A stretch of DNA of 64,000 bases from Mytilus edulis (GCF_963676685.1 NC_092354.1:15320746-15384745), one strand, 5' to 3'; shown: positions 33,050-44,756, numbered from the stretch's first letter. Numbers and translations: made by a program. Notes: generated by a model not told the origin, from the sequence alone.

Positions 33050-33375
33050 TCTTATGTCGGTGCTTTGTGCCTATTGTATTACTGTTAGTTTTTTGTGTGT
33101 GTCTCGTACCGATGTTTTCAGTTAATCTAACTGCTACTAATTAGTGCAGGTAGTTATTTTATTGGATTGTTACACCACTGTCCCAGCTTCGGGATGGGAT
33201 GAGTGCTCAAAAACATTTGTTCGGCCGTAAGTTTTCTTGTTTGAATTGTTTTACAGTCGGGGCCTTTTAAAGCTGACTAGGCTTTGCTTATTAACAAAGG
33301 CCGTACGGTAACTTAAAGCTGTTATTTCTGTGTAATTTGATCTCGCGTGGAGATCTGTTTCATTTGCAATCATAC
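33050..33375 (+). repeat. Dispersed mussel repeat
   Basis: Includes 'ttacaccactgtcccagctt', 'cggccgtaagttttcttg', 'cggggccttttaaagctgac' and the 'caatcataccacatctt' tail. Shorter than the 57840 copy because of internal losses. Confidence 0.7.
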
Positions 33376-33399
33376 CACATCTTAATTTTATATCAAACC

Positions 33400-33690
33400 T
33401 GCCATACTCTTTATTTGCCTGTGCCGGGTCAGGAGCCTGTAGTTTAGCGGTTGTAGTTGGTTCATGTCTCGACTCATATTTGATATTTTGTAAATTGTTT
33501 TGTTATGTACAATTAGGCCGTTAGTTTTTTGTTTGAATTGTTTACACTTTTCATATAGGGCCTTTTATAGACGAACTTACAGTAATATGTTTTTGTCATT
33601 GTTGAATACCATACGATTTTTTATAATGGTTAACTACCAGTTAATATTTGAACTCCGGTGAATAGATACCTTATTAGCAATCATATCCCA
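33400..33690 (+). repeat. Dispersed mussel repeat, second copy in tandem
   Basis: 'gtgccgggtcaggagcctgt', 'taggccgttagttttttg' and 'gcaatcatatcccatctc'. Directly follows the previous copy. Confidence 0.65.
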
Positions 33691-33727
33691 TCTCTTTGTT
33701 TTTATATTATTTACCTGACTTCTAGTC

Positions 33728-33800
33728 TTGTTGTACTGAACAAGCATGAAACATTTGTCACTGGGCGTTAAAAATTACCAACAAACAATCAATCAATTTA
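33728..33800 (+). repeat. SINE-like 3' tail
   Basis: 'gaacaagcatgaaacatttg', 'cactgggcgttaaaaatta' and 'caatcaatcaa'. Confidence 0.5.
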
Positions 33801-33939
33801 AGCTTGTGTTAAATTAGAGGAAACCGATTTGATATGTATTTACTTGTTGGGGTGGGGTACAGAAAACTTTTATGTATGCATATTGGTGCCTGGTAAGAGC
33901 TGAAAAATAGGTTTGATAAGCGACAGATCAAAATGAATA

Positions 33940-34160
33940 TAAATGCCCTCTCTTCCCTACCTCGTCCTTTCTTTTATTAATTAATCTGAGCACCACGGAA
34001 TAGCCCAATAGTGTTGAACGTAGCGTTAAACATAAATCAATCAAAATTCCTATCCCTAAACTAACAAATAAAAGTCTCTTAATAAAATTAACGGTACCAA
34101 TTTTATTGCACCAGATGTGCATTTCAACAATACATGTCTCTTCAGTGATATAAGATAGAT
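33940..34160 (-). repeat. SINE tail plus partial 302-bp repeat
   Basis: 34078-34160 repeats the left part of the insertion at 17728 ('aaaattaacggtaccaattt', 'ttgcaccagatg'). 33990-34060 has 'gttgaacgtagcgttaaa' and 'aatcaatcaa', a molluscan SINE tail. Both are fused in frame by chance to the LINE fragment upstream. Confidence 0.5.
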
Positions 34161-35166
34161 AGTTTTGCAATTTAAATTCTTCTGAATAAATATTGGCGTA
34201 GAAATGTAATTTATTGTCTTGTTCAATTGAATGTATTTTTTCTAGATTATGCAAAGTGTTATTAGAATGTTGGTTATAAATATTTTCCTTTAAGTTCTTT
34301 AAATTGAGATTATTGTCTGTTAAATTATATTTTTCAATAGAGTTCGAGATAAATTTGTGCCAAGATCTGTGCCCATCAGTATATAATGAATGATCTAATT
34401 TATATGTTTCACTAAGCAATCTGTCAGATGGAAGCTGTTTAAGTCGATCATAATATTTAAGGGCTAGGATTAGTATATGATTCAAAGTAGGTTGTCTTCC
34501 TAATTCACACTTTACTGCCATATTTGAACTTCTCTTGTGAACTCCTAAAATATTTTTACAAAATTTATTATGAATTTTTTCAAAAGGTAATTTATCAATA
34601 TTTCAGTCTTTTATATTGTAGTCACTAATCCATATTTCAGATCCATAAGTACTTATGGGTTTTATAAGAGTATCAAAAAGTTTTAATTTTAGTTTATGAT
34701 CTATAGTATTGAATCCAAATGTCTTAGAGTGCAGAGAAAAAAGTGCCTTTAGGCTTTGTTTGTATAAGTGTTCTGCAGCATGTTTAAAATTTCCATTAAA
34801 GTAAATGATAATACCCAGATATTTATATTTCTCAATAATTTCAATTTCTTTGTTATTATAAATTTTTTTTTAATTTTTTGAAATCTTTTTTACCTTTACT
34901 GAAGATCATAATTTTTGTTTTATTTAAATTGACATTCAGCTTCCATCTATCACAGTATGTTTTTAGAGAATTTAAACAGGATTGAAGACCTTCTTTGCTT
35001 TCAGATAGTAATAGTAAATCATCAGCATATAATAAGCAATTCATTCTAGTGTCTATAAGCTGCACCGGAAAACATGATTCTTGGGGGAAAATTGAATCAA
35101 TGTCATTGACATATATATTAAATAAGAGGGGGATTAAGCCATCGCCTTGTCGCACACCTTTTCCTA
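34161..35166 (-). pseudogene. 5'-truncated LINE reverse transcriptase and C-terminus
   Basis: Opens at 'GVRQGDGLIPLLFNIYVND' (35165), then 'CLLYADDLLLLSESKEGLQS', the YADD catalytic box, and 'KLNVNLNKTKIMIFSKG'. After a frameshift near 34856 it reads 'YLGIIIYFNGNFKHAAEHLY' and 'KLFDTLIKPISTYGSEIW'. A stop near 34600 is followed by the 34521 frame (MAVKCELGRQPTLNHI). All N-terminal parts are missing, as expected from incomplete reverse transcription. A different LINE family from those at 667 and 15770. Confidence 0.75.
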
Positions 35167-35169
35167 ATT

Positions 35170-35440
35170 AGGAATAATTTTGAATGGTGACAAATAAGGG
35201 GAAATAACTCTTAGTTAAAATATGTTTGTAAACCAAAAGTGCAATTTATTTACGACCTAAAGTTAAGGAAATTGGTGTTAATTAACAGTGTGTTTGACAC
35301 CAAAGCTGTCAGATGAAGCCATGCACTTAATGGATCACTTAATTTGACAGATTACATAGCTAGATGAACTTCCTGTTCATGGAAGAATTACGAATTTGCC
35401 GTTATTTCAAAGGAATATTACTTATGAAATCATCTCAAGG
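35170..35440. other. No gene seen
   Basis: Sequence before the cgggtca-rich repeat; no frame or repeat recognised. Confidence 0.4.
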
Positions 35441-35572
35441 CTAAGAAATACGGGTGAAATCGGGTCATTTTCGGAATTCCCGGGTTATTTCAATGACCCG
35501 GCGGGTGATCCCTCAGAATTGTGAAAATCTCGGGTCACACCCGCAGAATACGGGTCAGTTGACAGGTATGCA
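35441..35572. repeat. 'cgggtca' dispersed repeat fragment
   Basis: Dense in 'cgggt' and 'acccg' words, partly self-complementary around 'tcgggtca/tgacccgg', ending 'gttgacaggtatg'. The inverse 'catacctgtcaact' end recurs at 39810, so this is a transposon-end family. Confidence 0.45.
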
Positions 35573-35704
35573 ATGATGAGTCAAAATTAAGAATTTATTT
35601 TAATCCATAATTGATTTAAAGAAATTTATATAATTAAGCAATAACTATATTTATTAACCAACTAAGTGCATTATTGCCAAAAGTGACTGTTTATTAAAAA
35701 TTAC

Positions 35705-35840
35705 ATATTTTCTGTAATGGCCCTATTTTTCTGTAATGGCCCAGTGTTTTTCTGTAATGGCCCTGTTTTATCTGTAATGGCCCTGTGTTTTTCTGTAATG
35801 GCCCTGTATTAATGCCCAGTTTGTCTGTATTAAGCCCTGT
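35705..35840. repeat. 'ttctgtaatggccct' array
   Basis: Five to six repeats of 't(t/a)tctgtaatggccct', 23-27 bases apart (35712-35815), then degraded 'taatgccca' and 'taagccct' copies. The same word reappears inside the palindromic element at 36146, so both probably belong to one transposon family. Confidence 0.65.
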
Positions 35841-36145
35841 TTGGGTTTTTGATAAAGTTAATAAAACTAAGTTGTAAAGAGTATAATACCTTTTTGTATT
35901 TTATTTAATTTAGTAACCAGCAACCAACATTAAAGAACCATATAAAGGGATCACTGTTCATCCTGTTTTTTAACATATATCTCTTTCAACTTAATATCGT
36001 GGATATTTGGTATATTTAAAGCCTTATAATGGTGAAGTACAAATTATTTTGTTCAAACTAAACTGTCATTAGAAGAGTAAGACAGTACATCAAGTTAGCA
36101 GCAACACATACACTTTTGTTCAGTTGGTTAATTAATGTATTAAGA

Positions 36146-36307
36146 AATGGGTGTTTTTATAATGGCCCTGTTATGATGTCCTCGGTTAGTAATAATGGCC
36201 TCAGATGTTTGTAATAGCCCTCGGCGTTGCCTTGGGCCATTACAGACTTCCTCGACCATTATTACAGACCTTGGACATATAACAGGGCCATTATAAAAAC
36301 ACCCATT
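36146..36307. mobile_element. MITE with 29-bp perfect ends rich in 'aatggccc'
   Basis: 'aatgggtgtttttataatgg' (from 36146) through 36174 is exactly complementary to 36279-36307. The interior holds 'taataatggcc' and 'ggccattacaga' in opposite orientations. Confidence 0.75.
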
Positions 36308-36434
36308 CATTAATACCATAATAAAGCTGAAAATGTTTACAAATTAAAAGTAACCATGGTAACACATGAACCGATTAACTTCTGACCAATACGATTGACC
36401 TCCAAACCAGTAATACTTCAAGAACATGAACATA

Positions 36435-36561
36435 GACAATAACTGTGTAGTGTCTATAAATAACAGCTGTATTTGTACCAGGCTACGAAACAGGTGTAAT
36501 TTTCCTGTTTCCAGCTGAGTACAAATACAGCTGATATTTACAACACTAAACGGTTATTGTC
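36435..36561. repeat. Palindromic MITE-like element
   Basis: Left 'gacaataactgtgtagtgtc' and 'taacagctgtatttgtac'; right 'gtacaaatacagctgatatt' and 'cggttattgtc'. Arms of about 43 bases with a few mismatches around an inner hairpin (gaaacaggtg...cctgtttc). Confidence 0.65.
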
Positions 36562-37931
36562 ATTATCCTTGAAATTAATTCTGTATACTGTTTGAGCTTT
36601 GAAAGACACAAAAACTCACATTTTTGCATTTATTTTCGATTTGAATTCCCTTGATCTCGGTATTTATATCCATCCGTCAGTCAAGTATATGCATGAACTA
36701 TTTGCCACTGGTTATCAAGCAAGCCAAAGCCAATTGATCAGTAAGAAAGGCAGCTATGTTTATTTTATTATTTTACAAATAGCATAGATATAATTTTCAA
36801 TTATTTTTATCGTTCTGAACCTGCATGAGATATTTGCTACTGGACGTTAAGAAACTAACAATCAATCATATTTTATTACTCTAAACAAATTTATTTATAG
36901 TGGATTCGGAAACTAGTTATTACAACTTATATATTAATCCCTTTCCACTTTACTGGTGCGAATGCTGCCTTGTAGCGGCATTAGACTGCTCTTTTTCGAA
37001 ATTAACACGGGCCAGCCATTTATCGTCCTCTTCCGTTGGACTATCATCGTTTCGCAAGACTATACTCGCAAATGGTGTCAAGGGAGAGCCGAAAATTGAA
37101 TCCTCGAAATTTTAATTAGTTATTGTTTTTAAATGATGACGAAACTTAGACAGGTGGGAATGGACAACATAATTTTCTAACTGAAAAAATTAGTTGGGTG
37201 TTTTGGTAATTTGTCTGCAAATCTCTAATTTCAAATTTTAAAACATACGTTCAACTTCATCAAGCAAAGTTGATTTTAGATGGATTTGAATATATAGGCA
37301 TATTTCGATAGCGTTTGGTAGTTAAACATAATTGTCTATAATTATGTGGGGTCGAGGGGAGGGGGGAGTGTACCCGATGACGTGATGCCAGAAAACATGG
37401 GCGAAACACATAAAGAAAACCATCGAAAACAGATTTTATGATCATTGATAAATGGTGTGGAATATTTTGATCTACTTAATCTACATTGGTTTATTCCATA
37501 TCTGTCCACTTGGGGAAAAAGGGGATATACATGTCGGTATTCGCTCATAACACAGAAACCAGACGAAAAAATATATAACTTAAAGCCATCAAGTTTTATA
37601 CCGCCGTCACTATAGAAAGCTCTATAACGAAGGGCGGCAGAAACTTTTTCGGGTCATCTGGATTTGGCCTTTTTGAGAATATTTGGGGTTTACACTTGGG
37701 TAGCGACCATTTAACTTCAAGAGGAGAGGATTATGGTTTTTTGTTGAATCAGAAATCAAGTTTTCGACGCTTCGATCAAAAAATATTAATGATTCAGGGA
37801 AGCTGCACCTTACAATATTTCAATCTCGATCTCGAAATTATTGAATCAAGAAAAATAGGGCTAATTTTCTCTTAAATTTTATTTCTATGTTCACGAATGT
37901 GCTTAAGAATTCTTAGATGGGTATTTCTATG

Positions 37932-38110
37932 ATAGATATAAGAAGATGTGGCTTGAGTGCCAATGAAACAACTCTCAAGTTATAATTTATAAAAGTAAAT
38001 CATTATAGATCTAGGTACTATCTTCAACACGAGGCCTTGTCTCACACCGAACAGCAAGCTATAAAGGGCCCCTGGTGTAAAACCTTTCAAAAGTGAAAAT
38101 CGAAGGCCTA
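37932..38110 (-). repeat. Dispersed mussel repeat, inverted
   Basis: 'agaagatgtggcttgagtgc', 'cacaccgaacagcaagct'. Equivalent to 13032 in copy A, so it was there before the duplication. Confidence 0.65.
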
Positions 38111-38154
38111 ACCTTAGCCGTATTTGGCACAACTTTTTGGAATTTTGGATCCTC

Positions 38155-38285
38155 AATGCTCTTCAACTTTGTACTTGTTTGGCTTTATAGATATTTTGAT
38201 ACGAGCGTCACTGATGAGTCTTATGAAGACGAAACGCGCGTCTGGCGTACTAAATTATAATCCTGGTATCTTTGATAACTATTTT
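38155..38285 (+). repeat. 'cgaaacgcgcgtctggcgta' element, right half
   Basis: Matches 31960-32080. It is absent from copy A of the duplication, so it inserted afterwards. Confidence 0.7.
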
Positions 38286-38627
38286 GTACTAAAACGAGAA
38301 ACGAGAAACACTTATGAATCACAACAACAAACGATATGACCATATTTAAAAAAAAATATTTCCGTCTAACAAAAAATCAACTGAAATAAAATGTGTTCAT
38401 CTGTACTATAACTGTCACTAGTTTTTATCTTATCTACACTTCATTCTGATAGCCTTATAATGTATTGATTAAACAGAAAATCAACATTTCGCTGCTGGTA
38501 AGATTTTTTTCAAATATTCAGTTTATAAGATTACCATTTTGATTTTTTATGTGGGGGGGGGGGGGGTAATCTCTGTCCTGGCTTTTCTTTTCTTATTTTA
38601 TTACTTTACTTTAACCTGACTTTTATT

Positions 38628-38735
38628 ACATGATGATTGTCATCCTGACTTTTATAAGCAAAGTGATGATTGTCATCCTGACTTTTATAAGCAAAGTGAT
38701 AATTGTCACCCTGACTTTTATAAGCAAAGTTTCTC
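38628..38735 (+). repeat. Short tandem repeat, ~35-bp unit, three copies
   Basis: Three copies of 'gatgattgtcatcctgactt' followed by 'ttataagcaaagt', at 38632, 38666 and 38699. Copy A of the segmental duplication has a single, diverged unit (13625-13680). Confidence 0.7.
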
Positions 38736-39096
38736 ATCCTGCCTTTTTTTATAACTCAAACGTCTTTTCCAATTCCATCCTTGTCCATCATCCTTCATCC
38801 CAACCCAACCCCTCCATAAGATCAAATGGTAGCTCCTTAACACCGTATTGATTGCTGGAACCCATTGTTTGACATTGCAACCTAGAGTGTCTGTTTGTTT
38901 TGCCTACACATTGTTTAAAATTCTATAAAACTGTCATACACGTGAGATTCAGAGGTTTTGTTAGCTAAAACCTGGTTTAATTCACCTTTTTCATTATACC
39001 AATATGCCTGTACTAAGTCAGGAATATTTTCTGGACTCGGATTTTGTCATTGGAAAGGGACTTTTTGTATATTTTGAGGGATCTAAGTAGTTACTA

Positions 39097-39310
39097 CTGT
39101 AATTACTAGCCAGTCAACACTGAGGTTGTGAGTTCGAACCGCGCTCGTGCGGGTGCACTAGACTCCAATCTTAACTGGCTAGGATTGTCAGTTTTCCTAT
39201 CGAAGGTCGGTGGTTTTCTTTGGGCACTCCGGTTTCCTCCACCAATAAAAACTGTCCACCAAGAAATAACCTGAATGTGGTGCTTAAATGTGGCATTAAA
39301 CCACAAATTA
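39097..39310 (+). mobile_element. tRNA-derived SINE (molluscan V-SINE-like)
   Basis: The 5' part has a B box 'gttcgaacc' (39131-39139). The centre has 'gggcactccggtttcctcca', and the 3' part ends 'tggcattaaaccacaaatta' with an A-rich tail. The central and tail words are shared by SINEs across molluscs (RUDI-like). Absent from copy A of the duplication, so it is a later insertion. The - strand frame here is not a gene. Confidence 0.65.
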
Positions 39311-39654
39311 AAAAAACTAAGTCATATGAATTTTCCTTGGAGTAATTTTTTTTACGTTTTACCTATTCATACGAAGGACTCAGATTTCTTTTATACTTAG
39401 TTTGACAATTTGTTTTGTGTCTTTTTTTATTCGACGTTAATTTAAAGTAAGGGGAAGTGATGAGATCTCTCGAAAACTGTTAAACGTCATTGTATTGCTG
39501 CCCCTGTTTCAAGCTAAGAAACCTCAAGGCTTTGTAAATCGTGTCTTTTTTTAATTTTTGTTGGTTAATTTGTATGTTTCGGTGTTGAGTGTGGCGATGA
39601 TTTCGCTGAACTTGTGAACATTAATGTTAGGGGCAAGCCGAAGCATGATTTTCA

Positions 39655-39760
39655 GGGCGCGTTTAGACCCTAGTTGATAGACTGGCGTTGTCAGTTTATT
39701 TTCGATTTATGAGTTTGACTGTCCCTCTGGTATCTTTCGTCCCTCTTTTGATAGTTTTTA
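39655..39760 (+). repeat. Penelope-like element 3'-end fragment
   Basis: 'tggcgttgtcagtttatttt', 'gatttatgagtttgactgtc' and 'tttcgtccctcttttg'. Confidence 0.55.
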
Positions 39761-40021
39761 AACCCTAAATAAAAAGGAGTAACATTGAAATAAAATGCGA
39801 AAATACTCATACCTGTCAACTTTTTGTATATCTGTTTGTGTACCTGGCACCCTTTTTTGTCAAATTGCTTCTTATTCCAAAGTATTCAGGATTTCTGTTG
39901 AAACCGTGTATTATAAAGTTACCTCACGGAACAGAGTTTAGTTTAACATGTTCACTTTCGGATATAAAAAGTATTTTAAAGATATACACGATTCGATGAT
40001 TTCGCATTATTATATGTATAT

Positions 40022-40300
40022 AGGAACCTGCTATTCAGTGGTTGTCGTTTGTTGAATGCTCCATAAGTGTTTCTCGTTTCTCGTTTTTGATATGGAATAC
40101 CGTTGGTTTTCCTGTGTGAATTGTGTTTTACACTGTCTGGTAATTTTGGTTTCATTTATTACAGCTTGTTGTTCGGTGTGAGCTAAGGCTCCGTTTAAAA
40201 GGCCGTACTTTGATCTATTATAATTGTTAACTTTGTACACATTGTGACTTGGATGAATAGTTATCTCACTTGCATTCATACCACATCTTCTTATTTCTAT
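40022..40300 (+). repeat. Dispersed mussel repeat
   Basis: 'attcagtggttgtcgtttgt', 'gttcggtgtgagctaaggct' and 'cataccacatcttctt'. Same subfamily as 13032 and 37932 but opposite orientation. The frames at 40031-40519 on both strands are readings of it. Confidence 0.65.
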
Positions 40301-41559
40301 AAACAAACCAGACTGAGTATCGGATCCTGGTGGGAAAAGAGGGGTATGGGGTTGGAACCGCCTTTTGTGACGATCAATGCCTTTAAATGGGCACATACGG
40401 TTGGAATCCCCTCTTTTAAAAATGATTGGATCTGCCCTGCAAACGAATTCTTGTATATGATTATGATATATAAAAATAACATCATTTACATGGAACAGGC
40501 AATCTTTTACATATCGTGAAATTAAAGGTTAATATTCAGCTCATAATATGGTCAAAGTGGATATTCGATTGTTTTATATTTAATACAACTGATATGTCAG
40601 ACTGTCCTTTTACCTTCTTGTTAACTAATAACAGAAATTCAACAGCCACATGATATTTAAGAGGGCCTAGATTTGGGGAGGGGGTCCTATTCTTTAAACC
40701 TGACTTTCAAAACCATTTTCTCTCCTCCTTTTGTTTCTGTTCTTTGTAGAAGTACCCCAGTATTTGAATTCTTTATTGTTTTGTCTTTCTTTTTCTCTAT
40801 TTTGTTTGTATTTGACCTTTATTCTGAATTTGTACCTATTATTCTCTATTCTGTAAATCCCTATCACGACCCTCATATATAATCACGAGTCTCTTTGAAC
40901 ATTTTTTCGGTTATCAGCTTGTTATGATTTACTATGTACTTTCTGTCACTGGCAGTGATGTGAACGGTTATACTTTGGACGATTTGATTACATGTTATCA
41001 GTTTATATCTCGTCTGTGTCCCATATGACGTTAGTTTGGTTACAATGCGCCTTGTTTAAATAGATTTAGATATAAAATTTAGAATGGGAATTGGAAATAT
41101 GTATACATCTCTGGCATTCAAATGTTTGGGTTTTAGCGTACAGAAAAGTTTTCCTACAGAACCTTTATTTTCATTCTTTACAAATCTTTGAAAGAAATTC
41201 CTATATCTTTTAAACGAAATCTGAAATCTAAAAGAGAAAACTCCAAGAAGAATAAAAAATCTAAAGTTTTGGAAAACATACAACAACCAAGAGAAAAAAA
41301 CTACGAAAAAATAACAAAAAACCAACACACATTAGAATTGGGAACGGAAATGTCCCGAAGACACAACAAACCGACAAAATAGCAAAAACAAAAAGCCCGA
41401 GGTCACTAGTAAACAGTGTCCAACACAGCGGAAACATCCTGCACCATGAGGCGTATTTTAGCTGGTTCATAAACAAAACAATTATAAAAGTTCAGCGAAA
41501 TGGACGCCACATTAAACTCAGAACCAAAACTTAAAGAGCACTATTCCTCTATTGTTACG

Positions 41560-42375
41560 AGGCTGACTTCATACAGGAACTTCTTAGGAAGAAAGATAAG
41601 AAGGTAGCAATATCCTTTAATTTTATTTTCCGCTATAAAGATGATGCTCACTCACTAAATAAATCAAAATTTGGTGACTATGTTGAACGCATCTATCCCT
41701 CCGAACTAGAGATACAGTTAAGTCGGCCTCATATCTTGACCTAGAAATTGACAATGAGGGTCGATGAAAACACGACTTTATGATAAAAGAGATGATTTCA
41801 TCTTCCCAATTGTGAACTTTTCATTTCTAGGTAGCAATATTTCAGCACCACCTGCATACGGGGTATATATCTCCCAATGATACGATATTCCCGGGCTTGT
41901 ATTTCCTATCATGATTTCCTTGAGGGTTGCTGCTCACAAGAACCAAAAGTTCCAAATGGTGAAATTGAAATCATTCCTTCGTAAATTGTACGGACGCCAT
42001 CAAAAGTTGGTTGACTGTTATGGAATAACCGTTTCACAGATAATAACGGATATGTCGTAACTACAATCCCCTTCCCATTTCACGAATTTGACCTACCGAA
42101 TTAGACTTTTTACCGGATTTTGTAATAACATGAACAACACGACGGGTGTTAGATGTGGAGCAGGATCTGCTTACCCTTCTGAAGCACCTGAAAACACCCC
42201 AGTTTTCGGAGGGGTTCGTGTTGCTAAGTCTTTAGTTTTCTATGTTGTTTCCTGTGTACTACTATTTGTCTGTTGTCTTTTTCTTTTTTTAGCCAAGGCT
42301 TTGTTAGTGTATTTTATATCTATGAGTTCGATTGTCCTTCTGGTATATTGTGCCCTTCTTTTACAAAGACTAGAC
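41560..42375 (+). pseudogene. Penelope-like reverse transcriptase fragment with 3' end
   Basis: Broken frames read 'FNFIFRYKDDAHSLNKSKFG', a decayed catalytic x-x-D-D box, then 'YVERIYPSELEIQ', 'YLPMIRYSRACISYHDF' and 'NRFTDN', followed by the noncoding tail 'ctgcttacccttctgaagca' to 'gtgcccttctttta'. A second copy is at 59355-59885. Tail-only pieces are at 9370, 10360, 39655 and, inverted, 43195. Family assignment to Penelope-like elements is from memory of bivalve genomes and is moderately sure. Confidence 0.6.
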
Positions 42376-42721
42376 GTACCGGACTGGGGACAGTGGCAAA
42401 AATGAGTCAGGAATAACCCTCTTTTTTTGTGAGAGAGATGACAAATTATTTTTCTTACTTTTGTTTCACTTGAGTTATGTAACTATATTGAACAACCTAG
42501 ATCTCATTTATGCTTTTAAACTTTTTGAGTATAATTTAATTAACATCCTAGAAATGAATTATCAACTTTGGAGAGAAATACATTTTCTATCAATTTTTAG
42601 AAAAAAATGCTGTAATTCTATGAAGACATTTCTCGGAAAAAGGAAACAAGTTTCTAAAAAACAAAATCGTTTGTTATTAACATATCAATGTACCTACCTA
42701 TGATAAATACATACCGAGCAC

Positions 42722-42840
42722 TGACAGTTGTTTTCCATTCGGTTGATGTTTTTGAGCCTTTGACTTTCCCATTTGATAAGGAACTTAATGTTATGAATTT
42801 TCTTTGAAGATTAGTATTTTTGTTATTTTACTCTCTTTTT
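42722..42840 (+). repeat. Short dispersed repeat fragment
   Basis: 'attcggttgatgtttttgag', 'tgactttcccatttgataag' and 'gtatttttgttattttac'. A related piece is at 14015-14090. Confidence 0.4.
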
Positions 42841-43194
42841 TATTTTTTTTGTTAAATTTTTGTATGTTGCTGTAATAAAATCTATTGATGTTTTCATGTC
42901 CTTGGTTTACCATGTAAAGACCTATATCACGTTTATCGTTTATTCAAATAATATTTATTTTAATAAACTGTATTATATGGTACGTTTGTATGCATTTGAT
43001 AAAAAGGTATCCTTACAGACTTTGAACATCACATGGTATACACCTGATTCAACGTTCATGTAGATAACACTAACAGTTGTGAAGAAAAAAGAATGCAGCA
43101 CACACGTTTTAAGTAAGTAATGAAAAAATGCAAATGACATCGCCTAGGCTACAAAAAAAATCTGGAAAAAAAGTCGAAAAGACAAACAATATTG

Positions 43195-43310
43195 CACGAA
43201 AAATGTAGTAAAGCAAACCAAAGACTGAGGGACAAGTACCACACAAAAAACAAGGGGTGATCCAGAGAAAGATATTAAGCTGACCCTGCACCACATGTAC
43301 CTGTAGATGA
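43195..43310 (-). repeat. Penelope-like element 3'-end fragment, inverted
   Basis: Complement of the 'gtagagcaggatctgcttac' to 'ccccagtttt' tail: 'caaggggtgatccagagaa' and 'gaccctgcaccacatgtac'. Confidence 0.45.
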
Positions 43311-43920
43311 AATCAGTAATAACGTCCCTTTAGACCTGTCAGAAAAATCTATCATATAACTGTTGTAAACAGTATTGAACTGTTCTGGTGTAGAACTGTG
43401 GGTATCATGTTCGACGATTGAAACGTCAGAATCTATACTAAGTCTGATAAGTTCTAATTGACGTTCATTAACACCGTTGTCTCATCGTTATTTAGAATAA
43501 GTCATAATGTTTACAGCAAAATGCCATGATTGTGTATATTAAAGTTATATCTGTGTCTGGCTTGCTTGTTAGCTGAACCGTTAAAATCATCATTACGTTA
43601 TGTTTATTACTCTCCTTTTTGAGTAGTCTAGTCCTACAGACAGATAAATTGTTAATTATTTGTATAACTAGTCTGATCGTAAATGAGGTTGGTATACATA
43701 ACTTAATAATGACTAGTACAGATAAGACCGACTACATGCTTGCAGTTTTTATGCTCATTCGGAAGTGCGATGTTTTGTAATTTTTATTCACACTTGTCCC
43801 ATTTGTGTACCTCAGCTTCCCATTTGGTCTTAAAAGAACAATAGGTGCATTGGTATGAAACCCCTATTTTCTTTAACTTTAGATTTCCCCCCTGAGATTC
43901 ATTTTCGCTTCATTGCCTCC
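43310..43920. other. No gene seen
   Basis: AT-rich, no recognised exon or repeat. Confidence 0.4.
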
Positions 43921-43921
43921 T

Positions 43922-44419
43922 CTACTTTTGTGCCCTCAACTGCTTTAAAATCCATATTCTAAAGGAAAGATAGTTTTTGGTGAAATAAATTTTCTTGACC
44001 CGATTGTTGCTTGCATGTTCTTTCCTGCATAAGAATAAACGGAACGTGACATATAAATTATCAAAATTTAAGTCATTAAAGCGTGAAATGTAACTGAAGC
44101 AAAACTTTTCTGTCCAAGATGTATGCACTGATTTAGTTACATTGGTACACGATGTAGAGCACCCTTGATACAAACAAAAAATAACATTATCCTTAATGTG
44201 CAGTTCGATACTACGATGGCGCTGTGGCATATTCTGTAGCAAATATTGCTCAGTGTTATAAGTATGTTTAAAAAGTTTATATGTTCCCAATTTGCAACCG
44301 GTACTATATGAAAAAATTCTTGTACACCAGTCTTTTTTATATTTATCAAACATTATCTCTTCTAACTGAGATATACTAAAACTATCAAGAAAATGTTCAT
44401 TCATTGACAACTGTGCCAA
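43922..44419 (-). pseudogene. LINE C-terminal fragment
   Basis: A 165-codon open frame. 'ISQLEEIMFDKYKKDWCTRI', 'CKLGTYKLFKHTYNTEQYLL' and 'MPQRHRSIELHIKDN' match the pattern after the reverse transcriptase of mussel LINEs (a 'LRTY..FK' block then 'RHRS...K.R'). The expected zinc-knuckle cysteines afterwards are altered. It stands alone without the RT domain. An independent gene is unlikely. Confidence 0.5.
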
Positions 44420-44756
44420 TATTGTCGTTTACTTTGTTGAACTAGTTTATCAAATTCTTGGAGAAATATAACCATGCATATAGATGCCGACGAATTACAA
44501 GAAATTTAATGGAATACATTTGAAATAATTAGTAACTCTAATGAATTTATTGGAGTGTTAAATCAAACTTTCTTTCACAAAGTAAGCATTATCAAAGCCT
44601 TCTCTTACGTGTTTGAGCAAGTCAGCTATATTCAGACTTTAATATAAAAAAAGCATAATTTTAGTTCAATATGAACAAACTGAATTACAAAACCTATTCT
44701 ACGTTATACAATATTAATAATTGTGTTAAAATGAATATGTTTCTGCAACATCTTAC

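Larger units (their letters stand above)
36650..41030 (+). repeat. Segmental duplication, copy B
   Basis: Collinear with 11572-14650 but longer because of insertions: the 'cgaaacgcgcg' element half (38155-38285), a triplicated 'tcatcctgacttttataagc' word (38640-38730), a V-SINE-like element (39097-39310) and repeats at 39490-40300. The frame at 36900-37115 is the counterpart of 11822-12046; the two agree until a one-base difference near codon 33. Confidence 0.75.

Noticed and set aside
41188-41382. Lys-rich 64-codon frame
   Set aside because: A-rich low complexity; the opposite strand is equally open.
43922-44419. Stand-alone 165-aa gene
   Set aside because: Its pattern matches the region after the reverse transcriptase of mussel LINEs, so a relic is more likely.
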